Below are positions 23,908 through 33,232 of a stretch of 64,000 bases of DNA, piece after piece. Within the stretch, counting starts at the first letter, position 1; each line of letters starts with the position of its first letter. Origin of the DNA: Burkholderia diffusa. Lineage in GTDB: Bacteria > Pseudomonadota > Gammaproteobacteria > Burkholderiales > Burkholderiaceae. Both the position numbers and the translations under genes were made by a program. The notes beneath the pieces were generated by a model that worked only from the letters and a program-made list of their open reading frames with translations, was not told where the DNA came from and searched no databases. The stretch covers positions 1-64,000 of the forward strand of contig NZ_CABVPN010000025.1 of the NCBI RefSeq assembly GCF_902499115.1, given 5' to 3'.

Positions 23908-24450
23908 ATGGCTTCGATTATCAAGAACCGCGCAGTGATCGACGACGCATGGCAGGTCGTGCGCGCGGCGGAAGACGGTGCGCTGCCCGCGGTCGACGCG
24001 TTGCCGGCCGGCAAGGTGCTGGTGCCGTTCGCCCTGTGGCAGGCCGAGCGCGCGGCGCTCGTCGCCGCGAAGACGAAGGACGAACTCGGCGTGTGGCTCG
24101 CGCCGGACAGCGAGCCGGCCGATCTCGTGGCCGACTTCGGTGCGATCTCGCTGATCGCCGTCGATTTCCCGCGCTTCGCGGACGGCCGCGGCTACAGCAT
24201 CGCGCGCCTGCTGCGCGAGCGCCACGGCTGGACCGGCGAGCTGCGCGCGATCGGCGACGTGCTGCGCGACCAGCTGCTGTACATGTCGCGTTGCGGCTTC
24301 GACGCATTCGCGGTGCGTGCAGACAAGGACATCCGCGACGCGCTGAACGCGTTCGGCGAATTCACGCAGCGTTACCAGGGCGCGTTCGACGAGCCGGCAC
24401 CGCTGTTCCGCCGCCGCGCCGCCGCGGCCGACGCCAAGGTGAGCGCATGA
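23908..24450 (+). CDS. DUF934 protein of the sulfite reductase operon
   Basis: DUF934 proteins are found next to cysI and cysH in many beta-proteobacteria. They are thought to help the CysJ-less sulfite reductase, but the role is not established. The 180 residues contain ISLIAVDFPRFADGRGYSIA, the family core, then LRAIGDVLRDQLLYMSRCGF. I chose the ATG at 23908, with GAAGGAA upstream, over a TTG two codons earlier. The stop overlaps the cysH start as ATGA. Confidence 0.85.
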   Translation: MASIIKNRAVIDDAWQVVRAAEDGALPAVDALPAGKVLVPFALWQAERAALVAAKTKDELGVWLAPDSEPADLVADFGAISLIAVDFPRFADGRGYSIARLLRERHGWTGELRAIGDVLRDQLLYMSRCGFDAFAVRADKDIRDALNAFGEFTQRYQGAFDEPAPLFRRRAAAADAKVSA

Positions 24451-25190
24451 GCACCGCGACCGCACTGACGCCGGAACTCGCCGCGAAGGTCGAGCGCCTC
24501 GACGCACTGCTTGCGCAGATCGGCGCGCGCCACGAGAAGGTGAAGTTCGCGAGCAGCCTCGCCGCGGAAGACATGCTGCTCACGCACGCGATCCTGTCGA
24601 AGGGCGTGTCGATCGGCATCTTCTCGCTGAACACCGGCCGTCTGCACGCGGAAACCGTGGGCATGATCGACCGCGTGCGCGAGCGCTACGGCTACGAGAT
24701 CGAGCAGTTTCACCCGCGCCAGGACGCGGTCGACCAGTACGTCGCCGAGCACGGCCTGAACGCGTTTTACGAAAGCGTCGAGCTGCGCAAGTCGTGCTGC
24801 CACATCCGCAAGGTCGAGCCGCTGAACCGCGCGCTGGCCGACGTCGGCGCGTGGGTCACGGGCCAGCGCCGCGAGCAGTCGGTCACGCGTGCCGAGCTGC
24901 ACGAGGAAGAGCAGGACGAAGCGCGCGGGATCGCGAAGTACAACCCGCTCGCCGACTGGACGGAAGCCGATGTATGGGCGTACCTGAAGGCGTTCGACGT
25001 GCCGGTCAACCCGCTGCATGCGCGCGGTTACCCGAGCATCGGCTGCGAGCCGTGTACGCGCGCGATCCGCCCCGGCGAGGACAGCCGGGCGGGCCGCTGG
25101 TGGTGGGAGTCGCGCGACACGAAGGAATGCGGGCTGCACATCACGATCACGCCGATTCCCGCGAATGCCGAAGCCGGCGCCGCGCACTGA
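24447..25190 (+). CDS. cysH: Adenylylsulfate (APS) reductase
   Basis: This enzyme reduces APS to sulfite using thioredoxin or glutathione. The 247 residues have the PP-loop-type core KFASSLAAEDMLL and GIFSLNTGRLH. The cysteine pairs KSCCHIRK and GCEPC bind a 4Fe-4S cluster, which marks it as an APS-type rather than PAPS-type enzyme. The catalytic Cys is in KECGLH near the end. This fits the absence of an obvious cysC kinase here. Confidence 0.94.
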   Translation: MSTATALTPELAAKVERLDALLAQIGARHEKVKFASSLAAEDMLLTHAILSKGVSIGIFSLNTGRLHAETVGMIDRVRERYGYEIEQFHPRQDAVDQYVAEHGLNAFYESVELRKSCCHIRKVEPLNRALADVGAWVTGQRREQSVTRAELHEEEQDEARGIAKYNPLADWTEADVWAYLKAFDVPVNPLHARGYPSIGCEPCTRAIRPGEDSRAGRWWWESRDTKECGLHITITPIPANAEAGAAH

Positions 25191-25265
25191 AAGCCGACAA
25201 GAAACCGAATATTGCGCCGCCTGCGACAGCGGGCGGCACGAACCCAGAAAAGAAGGACTGAAATC

Positions 25266-26228
25266 ATGAGCACGACGCTCGAGCAATCCGCCTTTGCCCC
25301 GCCCACCGGTGCCGACGACCGCATGGGCCACCTCGACTGGCTCGAAGCCGAGTCGATCCACATCCTGCGCGAACTCGTTGCCGAATGCAGCAAGCCGGCG
25401 CTGTTGTTCTCGGGCGGCAAGGACTCGGTCGTCGTGCTGCACCTCGCGCTGAAGGCATTCGGCCTCGGCGCGAACCGCAAGACGACGCTGCCGTTCCCGC
25501 TCGTGCACATCGACACGGGCCACAACTACGAGGAAGTGATCGACTTCCGCGACCGCCGTGCGCAAGAGCTGGGCGCCGAGCTGGTGGTCGGCCACGTCGA
25601 GGATTCGATCCGGCGCGGCACGGTCGTGCTGCGCCGCGAAACCGATTCGCGCAACGCCGCGCAGGCCGTCACGCTGCTCGAGACGATCGAACAGCACGGC
25701 TACACGGCGCTGATCGGCGGTGCGCGCCGCGACGAAGAGAAGGCGCGCGCGAAGGAGCGGATCTTCTCGTTCCGCGACGAATTCGGCCAGTGGGATCCGA
25801 AGGCGCAGCGCCCGGAACTGTGGAGCCTGTTCAACGCACGCCTGCACAAGGGCGAGCACCTGCGCGTGTTCCCGATCTCGAACTGGACCGAGCTCGACGT
25901 GTGGCAGTACATCGCGCGCGAGAACCTCGAACTGCCGTCGATCTACTACGCGCACCAGCGCGAGATCGTACGCCGCAACGGTCTGCTCGTGCCGGTCACG
26001 CCGCTCACGCCGATGCGTGACGGCGAGACGAGCGAACTCGCGCAGGTGCGCTTCCGCACGGTCGGCGACATCAGCTGCACGTGCCCGGTCGAGAGCGATG
26101 CGGACGACGTCGAGAAGATCATCGCCGAGACGGCGGTGACCGAGATCACCGAACGCGGCGCGACCCGGATGGACGACCAGGCATCCGAAGCCGCGATGGA
26201 ACAGCGCAAGAAGCAAGGTTATTTCTGA
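25266..26228 (+). CDS. cysD: Sulfate adenylyltransferase small subunit
   Basis: CysD with CysN makes APS from ATP and sulfate. The 320 residues contain the PP-loop LLFSGGKDSVVVLHLA and end with QRKKQGYF, the conserved tail of CysD. I chose the ATG at 25266, preceded by GAAGGA; the frame is open further upstream to 25212 without family similarity. It lies 75 bp after cysH and 22 bp before cysN. Confidence 0.96.
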   Translation: MSTTLEQSAFAPPTGADDRMGHLDWLEAESIHILRELVAECSKPALLFSGGKDSVVVLHLALKAFGLGANRKTTLPFPLVHIDTGHNYEEVIDFRDRRAQELGAELVVGHVEDSIRRGTVVLRRETDSRNAAQAVTLLETIEQHGYTALIGGARRDEEKARAKERIFSFRDEFGQWDPKAQRPELWSLFNARLHKGEHLRVFPISNWTELDVWQYIARENLELPSIYYAHQREIVRRNGLLVPVTPLTPMRDGETSELAQVRFRTVGDISCTCPVESDADDVEKIIAETAVTEITERGATRMDDQASEAAMEQRKKQGYF

Positions 26229-26250
26229 AGCACACGAGGACATTCACATC

Positions 26251-27567
26251 ATGAGCATCATCGAGAACACCGAAGACCTCGGCGTGTTGCGCTTCATCAC
26301 CGCGGGCAGCGTCGACGACGGCAAGAGCACGCTGATCGGCCGCCTGCTGTACGACAGCAAGGCCGTGCTGTCCGACCAGCTGTCCGCGCTGTCGCGCGCG
26401 AAGAACAAGCGCACGGTCGGTGACGAGATCGACCTCGCGCTGCTGACGGACGGGCTCGAAGCCGAGCGCGAGCAGGGCATCACGATCGACGTCGCATACC
26501 GCTACTTCGCGACCGCGAAGCGCAAGTTCATCATCGCCGACACGCCGGGCCACGAGCAGTACACGCGCAACATGGTGACGGGCGCATCGACCGCGCATGC
26601 GGCGATCATCCTGGTCGATGCGACGCGCGTGACGGTCGAGAACGGCGTTGCGGAACTGCTGCCGCAAACGAAGCGCCACAGCGCGATCGTGAAGCTGCTC
26701 GCGCTGCAGCACGTGATCGTCGCGATCAACAAGATGGACCTCGTCGACTACAGCGAAGCGCGCTTCAACGAGATCCGCGATGCGTACGTTGCGCTCGCGA
26801 AGCAGCTCGGCCTGAAAGACGTGCGTTTCGTGCCGGTGTCGGCGCTGAAGGGCGACAACATCGTCGGCGCGAGCGAGCGCATGCCGTGGTATGCGGGCGA
26901 GCCGCTGCTCGACGTGCTCGAATCGCTGCCGGTCGAGACGCAGGCCCATGACGCGCTGCGCTTCCCGGTGCAGTGGGTCGCACGCCAGGACGGCAGCTCG
27001 GCCGACGATTTCCGCGGCTACATGGGCCGGATCGAGTCGGGCGAGGTGAAGGTCGGCGACGAAATCGTCGTGCTGCCGTCGAACCGCACCGCGACGATCG
27101 CCGAGATCGTCGCGCCGGTGCCGGGCGGCACCGCGTCGGTTGCGCACGCGTTCGCGGGCCAGACGGTGACGATTCGCCTTGAACAGGACGTCGACGTGTC
27201 GCGCGGCGACATGTTCGTCACGACCGCCGAGACGGTCGCGCCGGCGAAGAAGCTCGAGGCGGACCTGTGCTGGTTCGACGAGACGCCGCTGTCGCCGCAC
27301 CGCAAGTATCTGCTGAAGCAGACCACGAGCACGGTGTTCGCGAAGATCGGCGCGGTGAAGGAAGTGCTCGACGTGCATACGCTGTCGCACGCGACCGACC
27401 GCCAGGAACTGAAGATGAACGACATCGGCCGTGTGGCGCTGACGCTGCAGAAGCCGATCGTCTGCGACACGTACGACGCGCACCCGGGCACGGGCGCGTT
27501 CGTGCTGATCGACGAGGCGACGCATCATACGGTCGCCGCCGGCATGATCCGGGCGTTCTCGGCATAA
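26251..27567 (+). CDS. cysN: Sulfate adenylyltransferase large subunit, GTPase
   Basis: CysN couples GTP hydrolysis to APS synthesis by CysD. The 438 residues show G1 AGSVDDGKST, DTPGHEQYTRN (G3) and NKMD (G4), then EF-Tu-like beta-barrel domains. It ends without a CysC (APS kinase) domain, unlike fused CysNC proteins, in line with use of APS directly by CysH. Confidence 0.96.
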   Translation: MSIIENTEDLGVLRFITAGSVDDGKSTLIGRLLYDSKAVLSDQLSALSRAKNKRTVGDEIDLALLTDGLEAEREQGITIDVAYRYFATAKRKFIIADTPGHEQYTRNMVTGASTAHAAIILVDATRVTVENGVAELLPQTKRHSAIVKLLALQHVIVAINKMDLVDYSEARFNEIRDAYVALAKQLGLKDVRFVPVSALKGDNIVGASERMPWYAGEPLLDVLESLPVETQAHDALRFPVQWVARQDGSSADDFRGYMGRIESGEVKVGDEIVVLPSNRTATIAEIVAPVPGGTASVAHAFAGQTVTIRLEQDVDVSRGDMFVTTAETVAPAKKLEADLCWFDETPLSPHRKYLLKQTTSTVFAKIGAVKEVLDVHTLSHATDRQELKMNDIGRVALTLQKPIVCDTYDAHPGTGAFVLIDEATHHTVAAGMIRAFSA

Positions 27568-27642
27568 CCGGCGTTGAGCGCCGCCCGTGCGGGCGGCGCG
27601 CGCCGGTTGCCGTCCACGAGCAGGACAAGCGAAGCGACAAAC

Positions 27643-28392
27643 ATGGGCAAGGTGTATCTGATCGGAGCAGGGCCGGGCGCTGCGGACCTCATCACGGTGC
27701 GCGGCGCGCGGCTGCTCGAGCAAGCCGACGTCGTGCTGCACGACGCGCTCGTCGAGCCGGCGATGCTCGACCATGCGCCGAACGCGCGGAAAATCGCGGT
27801 CGGCAAGCGCTGCGGGCAGCGTTCGACCGCGCAGCACTTCATCAACAAGCAGATCGTCGACGCGGCGCGCGAGCATGCGTGTGTCGTCCGCCTGAAGGGC
27901 GGCGATCCGATGCTGTTCGGTCGCGCCGAAGAAGAAATGCGCGCGCTCGAGGCGGCCGGCATCGATTACGAGGTCGTGCCGGGCATCACCGCGGCGCTGG
28001 CCGGCGCGTCGACGCTGAAGCGCTCGCTGACGTTGCGCGGCGTGTCGCGCAGCGTCGCGTTCGCGACGCACAGCCGTGCACCGGGCAGCGACGAGATTCG
28101 CGAGGCCGCGCGCGCCGATTCGATCGTCTACTACATGGGCCGCGACAGCGCGCCGGGCATCGCCCGCGAATTGATCGACGCGGGCCGTGCGCCCGCGACG
28201 CCGGTGGCGATCGTCGAGGCCTGCAGCACCGTGCGCGAGCGCACGCTGACGCTCACGCTTGCGCAGATGGCGGCGGGCGACGCGCAGGCGTGGCTCGACC
28301 CTGCGGAACCGAGCCTGCTGATGATCGGCGATGCGTTCGCCGAACGCGTGCGGCGCGTGAAAGAGGGCGATGCGCTGCAGGACGCCGCTTGA
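27643..28392 (+). CDS. cobA: Uroporphyrinogen-III C-methyltransferase (SUMT)
   Basis: This enzyme methylates uroporphyrinogen III twice with SAM to give precorrin-2, the shared precursor of siroheme and cobalamin. The 249 residues have VYLIGAGPGAADLIT at the start, VVRLKGGDPMLFGRA, VVPGITAA and YYMGRDSA, all SUMT signatures. It lacks the CysG N-terminal oxidase/chelatase domain. It closes the cys operon, pointing to siroheme for CysI; cbiX lies next to it on the other strand. Confidence 0.94.
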   Translation: MGKVYLIGAGPGAADLITVRGARLLEQADVVLHDALVEPAMLDHAPNARKIAVGKRCGQRSTAQHFINKQIVDAAREHACVVRLKGGDPMLFGRAEEEMRALEAAGIDYEVVPGITAALAGASTLKRSLTLRGVSRSVAFATHSRAPGSDEIREAARADSIVYYMGRDSAPGIARELIDAGRAPATPVAIVEACSTVRERTLTLTLAQMAAGDAQAWLDPAEPSLLMIGDAFAERVRRVKEGDALQDAA

Positions 28393-28414
28393 GTCGAACG
28401 CGTGGTTTGCAGGC

Positions 28415-28450
28415 AAAAAAAGCGCTGGCTTCCGAAGCCAGCGCTTTTTT
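28415..28450. terminator. Bidirectional terminator between cobA and cbiX
   Basis: AGCGCTGGCTTC/GAAGCCAGCGCT forms a near-perfect 12-bp stem flanked by A7 and T6, so it can stop transcripts from both convergent genes. Confidence 0.9.
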
Positions 28451-28469
28451 GTTTGGGCCAACGATTCGC

Positions 28470-28853
28470 TTATGCGTCGCGGCCGAGCTGGTCGATGCAG
28501 TAGCGTGCGATCGCATCGAGCACGCCGTCGTCTTCCCCGACGGCCGTCGCGCAATGGATCTCGATGCCCGGATGCGCGGCACGGCACGCGTCGACGAGCT
28601 GCGGCAGGTCGCGGCGCACATGGCCGCCCTGGCCGAAGAACACGGGCACCACGGTGATGCGCGTGCAGCCGGCCGCGACCTGCGCGGCAACGGCCGTATC
28701 GAGCGACGGCGTCATCAGCTCGAGAAACGCGAGCGACACGTGCGGGGCAGGGGAGCCGGCCGCGCGCAGCCGTGCGGCGAGCCGCTCGAACGGCTCGGCC
28801 CAGCGCGGATCGCGTGCGCCGTGGCCGAACAGGACGATACCGTGCGAACTCAT
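28470..28853 (-). CDS. cbiX: CbiX-type sirohydrochlorin chelatase
   Basis: This short-form CbiX (127 residues) inserts Co or Fe into sirohydrochlorin. The start MSSHGIVLFGHGARD has the first metal-ligand His (GHGARD), and VVPVFFGQGGHVRRDLP holds the second. Being convergent with SUMT and the cys operon, it may serve siroheme synthesis; a cobalamin role is also possible given the cob genes 13 kb away. Short CbiX forms act as dimers. Confidence 0.9.
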   Translation of the reverse strand: MSSHGIVLFGHGARDPRWAEPFERLAARLRAAGSPAPHVSLAFLELMTPSLDTAVAAQVAAGCTRITVVPVFFGQGGHVRRDLPQLVDACRAAHPGIEIHCATAVGEDDGVLDAIARYCIDQLGRDA

Positions 28854-28878
28854 GTCGAAGCCTCCGTCGTGACGGCGC

Positions 28879-30027
28879 TCAGTGCCGGTCGACCCATTTG
28901 AGCGCGAACAGGCCGAGCGCGAGATAGATGAGGCCCGGTGTCGCCGCGGTCAGCGGCGCGGGCCACGTGTTCAGCGTGCCGATGTGCGAGAACAGCGTGT
29001 TGAGCAGCTGGAAGCTCATGCCGAGCATGATGCCGCCGAACACCTTCACGCCGACCACGCCGGCTCGCGTATGCAGGTACGCGAACGGCAGCGACAGCAC
29101 GAGCATCACGAACACCGCGAACGGGTAGAGCAGCTTGCGCCACAGTGCGATGTCGTAGCGCTGCGTGTCCTGCTGGTTTTCGCGCAAGTGCTGGATGTAG
29201 CGGAACAGGTTGATGAGCGACATCCGTTCCGGCGACACGAGCAGCACCGACAGGATCTGCGGCGTCAGGTCCGAGCGCAGCCGGTATTCGGGCAGCATCA
29301 CCTGCTGCGACCGGTATACGGGGTTCAGCGCGTCGGCCGGTTCGCCGCTGATCGGCTTGATCGGCGTCAGTTCCGTTTCCGTCACGCCCTTGAGCAGCCA
29401 GTGGCCGGGCGGCTCGTAGCGGCCGGTCTGCGCGATCCGCACGTTCTGCAGCTGGAATTTCGAGTCGAATTCGTAGATGCGCACGTTGCTGATCGTCGAA
29501 TCGGGCGACAGGCTGCCGACGTTGACGAAGCGCGTGACCTGCTCGCCGTTCTCGCGGGCCGCGAGCGTGTCCTTCACCCACACGCCCGACTGGAAGTTCG
29601 ACGATACCGACGCACCGAGCGCCTGCAGCCGCACGCGTTCGGACAGCTGGTCGGCGTACGGGCCGACGAATTCGCCGATCAGGTAGGTGATGATCACGAG
29701 CGGAATGCCGATCTTCAGCAGCGAGCGCAGCGCCTGGTTGGTCGCGAGGCCCGACACGCGAAAGATCGTGAATTCCGAGTTCGCCGCCATTTGCGCGAAC
29801 ACGTAGATCGCGCTGATCAGCGCGGCGACCGGGATGATCTCGTAGAAGCGCGACGGGGTCTGCAGCGCGACGCGCAGCACCGCGTAGCCGAACTTGTAGT
29901 TGCCGTGCCCGACCGAGTTCAGTTCGCTGATCAGGTCGAAGAAGAAGAACAGGCCTGAGAACGCGAACAGGATGAAGACGAACGTGACGTAGATCTGCCG
30001 CGCGAAGTATTTTTCATAGAGCCGCAT
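28879..30027 (-). CDS. lptG: LPS export ABC transporter permease LptG
   Basis: LptG with LptF and LptB extracts LPS from the inner membrane and feeds LptC. The 382 residues have the MRLYEKYFARQIYVTFVFI start, two N-terminal and several C-terminal membrane helices, and a periplasmic jellyroll-type middle. It follows lptF with 3 bp between, the normal order. Confidence 0.93.
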   Translation of the reverse strand: MRLYEKYFARQIYVTFVFILFAFSGLFFFFDLISELNSVGHGNYKFGYAVLRVALQTPSRFYEIIPVAALISAIYVFAQMAANSEFTIFRVSGLATNQALRSLLKIGIPLVIITYLIGEFVGPYADQLSERVRLQALGASVSSNFQSGVWVKDTLAARENGEQVTRFVNVGSLSPDSTISNVRIYEFDSKFQLQNVRIAQTGRYEPPGHWLLKGVTETELTPIKPISGEPADALNPVYRSQQVMLPEYRLRSDLTPQILSVLLVSPERMSLINLFRYIQHLRENQQDTQRYDIALWRKLLYPFAVFVMLVLSLPFAYLHTRAGVVGVKVFGGIMLGMSFQLLNTLFSHIGTLNTWPAPLTAATPGLIYLALGLFALKWVDRH

Positions 30028-30030
30028 CGA

Positions 30031-31122
30031 TCATGCTCCCGAGCGGCCGAACAGCGCGCGTGTAAACAGCGGACGATTGCGCACGCGCAACCAGAAGATG
30101 AACGCGACGATCGCCGCGACGACCAGGTGCAGGCCGACGAGGCCGACGCCGAACGACATCTTGCCCTGCTCGATCTGCGACTGCACGACGTTCAGCAGGT
30201 TCGAGTACGTGAGGTAGATCAGCACGGCCATCACGAGATTGATCGTGCGGCTGCGGCGCGGGTTCTGGTACGACAGCGGAATGCCGAGCACCATCAGGTT
30301 GATCGCGATCAGCGGCAGCCCCGCGCGCCACGCGAATTCAGCGAGGTTGTCGCGCGTCGGGTTGCGCAGCAGGTCGGGCGTCGGCGTGCTGTTGGTGGTC
30401 GGTACGTTGGTGACCGGCGTGTTCGTGATCTTCACGCCGTAGCGCTGGAACTCCATGATCTTGAAGTTCGGCTGGCCGGGCGTGCCGTCGTAGCGGCGGC
30501 CGTCCTCCAGTACGACGAAGCGATCGCCGTCCTTGGTTTCCGTGTGGCCGGTGTGCGATACCACGACGTTGACCTTGCCGTTCTCGGTCGACGTGACGAA
30601 CACGTTCTGCACCTTGCTCTGGTCCGGCGACATCTTCTCGATGAAGAACACGCGATGGTTCGACGCCGATTCGCGGAACTGGCCCGGCGCGAGCAGCGAG
30701 ATCTCGTCGCGCTGCTGGAAGCGCGCCTTGATCATCTTGCTCTGCTGGTTCGACCACGGCCAGCCGACGAACGCGAAGAACGCGATCAGCAGGATGATCG
30801 GCGTGGCGAACACGCCGATCGGCTTGATCAGGCGCGTCAGGCTCACGCCCGACGCGAGCCAGACGACCATTTCGGAGTCCCGGTACCACCGGGTCAGCAC
30901 GAACAGGATCGACACGAACAGCGTGACGACGAGCATCACGGCGAGATAGCCGATCACGGTCAGGCCGATCAGCACGAGCACGTCGCGCGGATCGATTTCG
31001 CCGGACGCGGCATAGCCGACGATGCGGATCATCATCGTCGTGAGCATGATCGTGAGCAGCACCATGAACACGGCGCCAGCCGTATACGCAAGCTCGCGCT
31101 GGAGGGAGCGTTCGAAGATCAT
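30031..31122 (-). CDS. lptF: LPS export ABC transporter permease LptF
   Basis: This partner permease of LptG (363 residues) starts MIFERSLQRELAYTAGAVF at 31122. The frame is open to 31239, but that part is non-homologous and overlaps the pepA promoter region. Six membrane helices are seen: three before residue 120 and three after residue 280. It is divergent from pepA, as in most proteobacteria. Confidence 0.94.
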   Translation of the reverse strand: MIFERSLQRELAYTAGAVFMVLLTIMLTTMMIRIVGYAASGEIDPRDVLVLIGLTVIGYLAVMLVVTLFVSILFVLTRWYRDSEMVVWLASGVSLTRLIKPIGVFATPIILLIAFFAFVGWPWSNQQSKMIKARFQQRDEISLLAPGQFRESASNHRVFFIEKMSPDQSKVQNVFVTSTENGKVNVVVSHTGHTETKDGDRFVVLEDGRRYDGTPGQPNFKIMEFQRYGVKITNTPVTNVPTTNSTPTPDLLRNPTRDNLAEFAWRAGLPLIAINLMVLGIPLSYQNPRRSRTINLVMAVLIYLTYSNLLNVVQSQIEQGKMSFGVGLVGLHLVVAAIVAFIFWLRVRNRPLFTRALFGRSGA

Positions 31123-31244
31123 TCTTGATGAGAAGAGGGCGGGAGGCTGCGCACGCGTGGTGGAGCGCTCGCGCCGCCACGGGAAAAATAGCGGATAATT
31201 GCGGCTTTCATCCTTAGCCCAGATTTTATCCGAGGACAAGCGCG

Positions 31245-32756
31245 ATGGACTTTAGCATAAAAGGCTGTGATTGGAGCAAAGGCGAGGCCAAGGGGTTCCT
31301 GACCGGGAAGTCCGACTGCATCGTGCTCGGCATCTTCGAGGCGCAGACTCTCTCGGGCGCGGCGCTCGACATCGACACGGCCACCAAGGGGCTGATCTCG
31401 CGCGTGGTGAAGGCCGGCGACATGGACGGCAAGCGCGGCAAGACGCTGTTCCTGCACGAGGTATCGGGCATCGGTGCGTCGCGCGTGCTGCTCGTCGGCC
31501 TCGGCAAGCAGGATGCTTTCAATCAGAAAGCCTACAACGACGCTGCGACGGCCGCATGGCGCGCGCTGCTGGCCACCAAGGTCGTGCAGGTCACGTTCAC
31601 GCTCGCGCAACTGCCGGTCGACGAGCGCGGCTCCGACTGGGGCGTGCGTGCGGCGATTCTCGCGCTGCGCAACGAGACCTACCGCTTCACGCAGATGAAG
31701 AGCAAGCCGGAACCGGCGTCGCATGCGCTCAAGCGCGTCGTGTTCAGCGTCAATCCGGCCGATGAAAAGGCCGCGAAGCTGGCGGCCAAGCAGGCCGTCG
31801 CGCTGGCGAACGGGATGGACCTCACGCGTGACCTCGGCAACCTGCCCGGCAACGTGTGCACGCCGACCTATCTCGGCAATACCGCGAAGAAGATCGCGAA
31901 GGATTGGGGTCTGAAGGTCGAGGTGCTCGGCCTGAAGCAGATCCAGGCGCTCAAGATGGGCTCGTTCCTGTCGGTCGCGCGCGCGTCGGTCGAGCCGCCG
32001 CAGTTCATCGTGCTGCATTACCAGGGCGCCGCCGCGAAGGCCGCGCCGGTCGTGCTGGTCGGCAAGGGCATCACGTTCGACACGGGCGGCATCTCGCTGA
32101 AGCCGGGCGAGGGCATGGACGAGATGAAGTACGACATGTGCGGCGCGGGCTCGGTGCTCGGCACGATGCGTGCGGTCGCCGAAATGGGCCTGAAGATCAA
32201 CGTCGTCGCGATCGTGCCGACCTGCGAGAACATGCCGGGCGGCAACGCGACGAAGCCGGGCGACATCGTCACCAGCATGAAGGGGCTGACGATCGAGGTG
32301 CTCAACACCGACGCCGAGGGCCGCCTGATCCTGTGCGACGCGCTCACTTATGCGGAACGCTTCAAGCCCGCGGCGGTGATCGACGTGGCGACGCTGACGG
32401 GCGCTTGCGTGATCGCGCTCGGCGGGCACAACAGCGGCCTGTTCTCGAAGGACGATGCACTCGCGGGCGAGCTGCTCGACGCTTCGCGCGAAGCGAACGA
32501 TCCGGCTTGGCGCATGCCGCTCGACGACGAATACCAGGATCAGCTGAAGTCGAATTTCGCGGACATCGCGAACATCGGCGGGCGTCCGGCCGGCGCCGTG
32601 ACGGCGGCGTGCTTCCTGTCGCGCTTCACCGACAGCTATCCTTGGGCGCACCTGGACATCGCCGGCACGGCGTGGAAGGGCGGCGCGGCGAAGGGCGCGA
32701 CCGGCCGTCCGGTGCCGCTGCTCGCGCAGTTCCTGATCGACCGCGCGGGCCAGTGA
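31245..32756 (+). CDS. pepA: Leucyl aminopeptidase PepA
   Basis: This M17 zinc/manganese aminopeptidase (503 residues) forms a hexamer in the cytoplasm; in E. coli it also acts as a DNA-binding cofactor. The active site is intact: GKGITFDTGGISLKPG and NTDAEGRLILCDALTYAE. The C-terminus ends GRPVPLLAQFLIDRA. Its stop overlaps the start of a 12-codon ORF that leads into holC. Confidence 0.97.
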   Translation: MDFSIKGCDWSKGEAKGFLTGKSDCIVLGIFEAQTLSGAALDIDTATKGLISRVVKAGDMDGKRGKTLFLHEVSGIGASRVLLVGLGKQDAFNQKAYNDAATAAWRALLATKVVQVTFTLAQLPVDERGSDWGVRAAILALRNETYRFTQMKSKPEPASHALKRVVFSVNPADEKAAKLAAKQAVALANGMDLTRDLGNLPGNVCTPTYLGNTAKKIAKDWGLKVEVLGLKQIQALKMGSFLSVARASVEPPQFIVLHYQGAAAKAAPVVLVGKGITFDTGGISLKPGEGMDEMKYDMCGAGSVLGTMRAVAEMGLKINVVAIVPTCENMPGGNATKPGDIVTSMKGLTIEVLNTDAEGRLILCDALTYAERFKPAAVIDVATLTGACVIALGGHNSGLFSKDDALAGELLDASREANDPAWRMPLDDEYQDQLKSNFADIANIGGRPAGAVTAACFLSRFTDSYPWAHLDIAGTAWKGGAAKGATGRPVPLLAQFLIDRAGQ

Positions 32757-32794
32757 TGGCAGGTCTCACGACGATGCGGGTGCGCGGGCAATGA
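32756..32794 (+). CDS. 12-codon bridging ORF between pepA and holC
   Basis: The frame ATG...TGA encodes MAGLTTMRVRGQ. Its ATG shares a base with the pepA stop (TGATG) and its TGA overlaps the holC ATG (ATGA at 32791). It may only carry ribosomes from pepA to holC. No ribosome site of its own is evident. Confidence 0.3.
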   Translation: MAGLTTMRVRGQ

Positions 32795-33207
32795 CGCGAA
32801 TCGATTTCCATTCGAACGTCGGCGATTCGCTCGCGTACGCGTGCCGGCTGCTGCGCAAGGCCTACCAGGCCGGGCAGCCGGTCGTCGTGCTCGCGGAACC
32901 CGCGCGCCTGCGCGCGCTCGACGAGCAGCTCTGGACGTTCTCGCCGCTCGATTTCATTCCGCACTGCGGCGTCGACAGCGCGCATGCGGCCGGCACGCCG
33001 ATCGTGCTGACCGCTGATCTCGACCAGGCGCCGCATCACCACGTGCTGCTGAACCTCGGCGCGGCCGTGCCCGCGCAGTTCGCGCGCTTCGAACGCCTGC
33101 TCGAGGTGGTCGGCAATGCGCCGGACGAACTGGCCGCGGGCCGCGACCGCTACCGCTTCTACCGCGATCGCGGATACGCGCTGAACAACTACAAGCAAGG
33201 CAGCTAG
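32791..33207 (+). CDS. holC: DNA polymerase III chi subunit
   Basis: The chi subunit links the clamp loader to single-strand binding protein. The 138 residues start MTRIDFHSNVGDSLAYACRLLRKAYQ and end YRFYRDRGYALNNYKQ, both typical of HolC. pepA-holC is a conserved pair. The ATG overlaps the stop of the 12-codon ORF. Confidence 0.93.
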   Translation: MTRIDFHSNVGDSLAYACRLLRKAYQAGQPVVVLAEPARLRALDEQLWTFSPLDFIPHCGVDSAHAAGTPIVLTADLDQAPHHHVLLNLGAAVPAQFARFERLLEVVGNAPDELAAGRDRYRFYRDRGYALNNYKQGS

Positions 33208-33232
33208 CCGAAACCGTCGACGGAGCGTCCCC

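Noticed and set aside
22176..24014. 612-codon frame antisense to cysI
   Set aside because: High-GC shadow: the plus strand encodes a full cysI with all cluster cysteines, and the antisense product is low-complexity His/Arg/Val-rich without a domain.
26146..28587. 813-codon frame antisense to cysN and cobA
   Set aside because: Both plus-strand genes are complete and recognised; the antisense product is Arg-rich with no family features and crosses the terminator at 28415.
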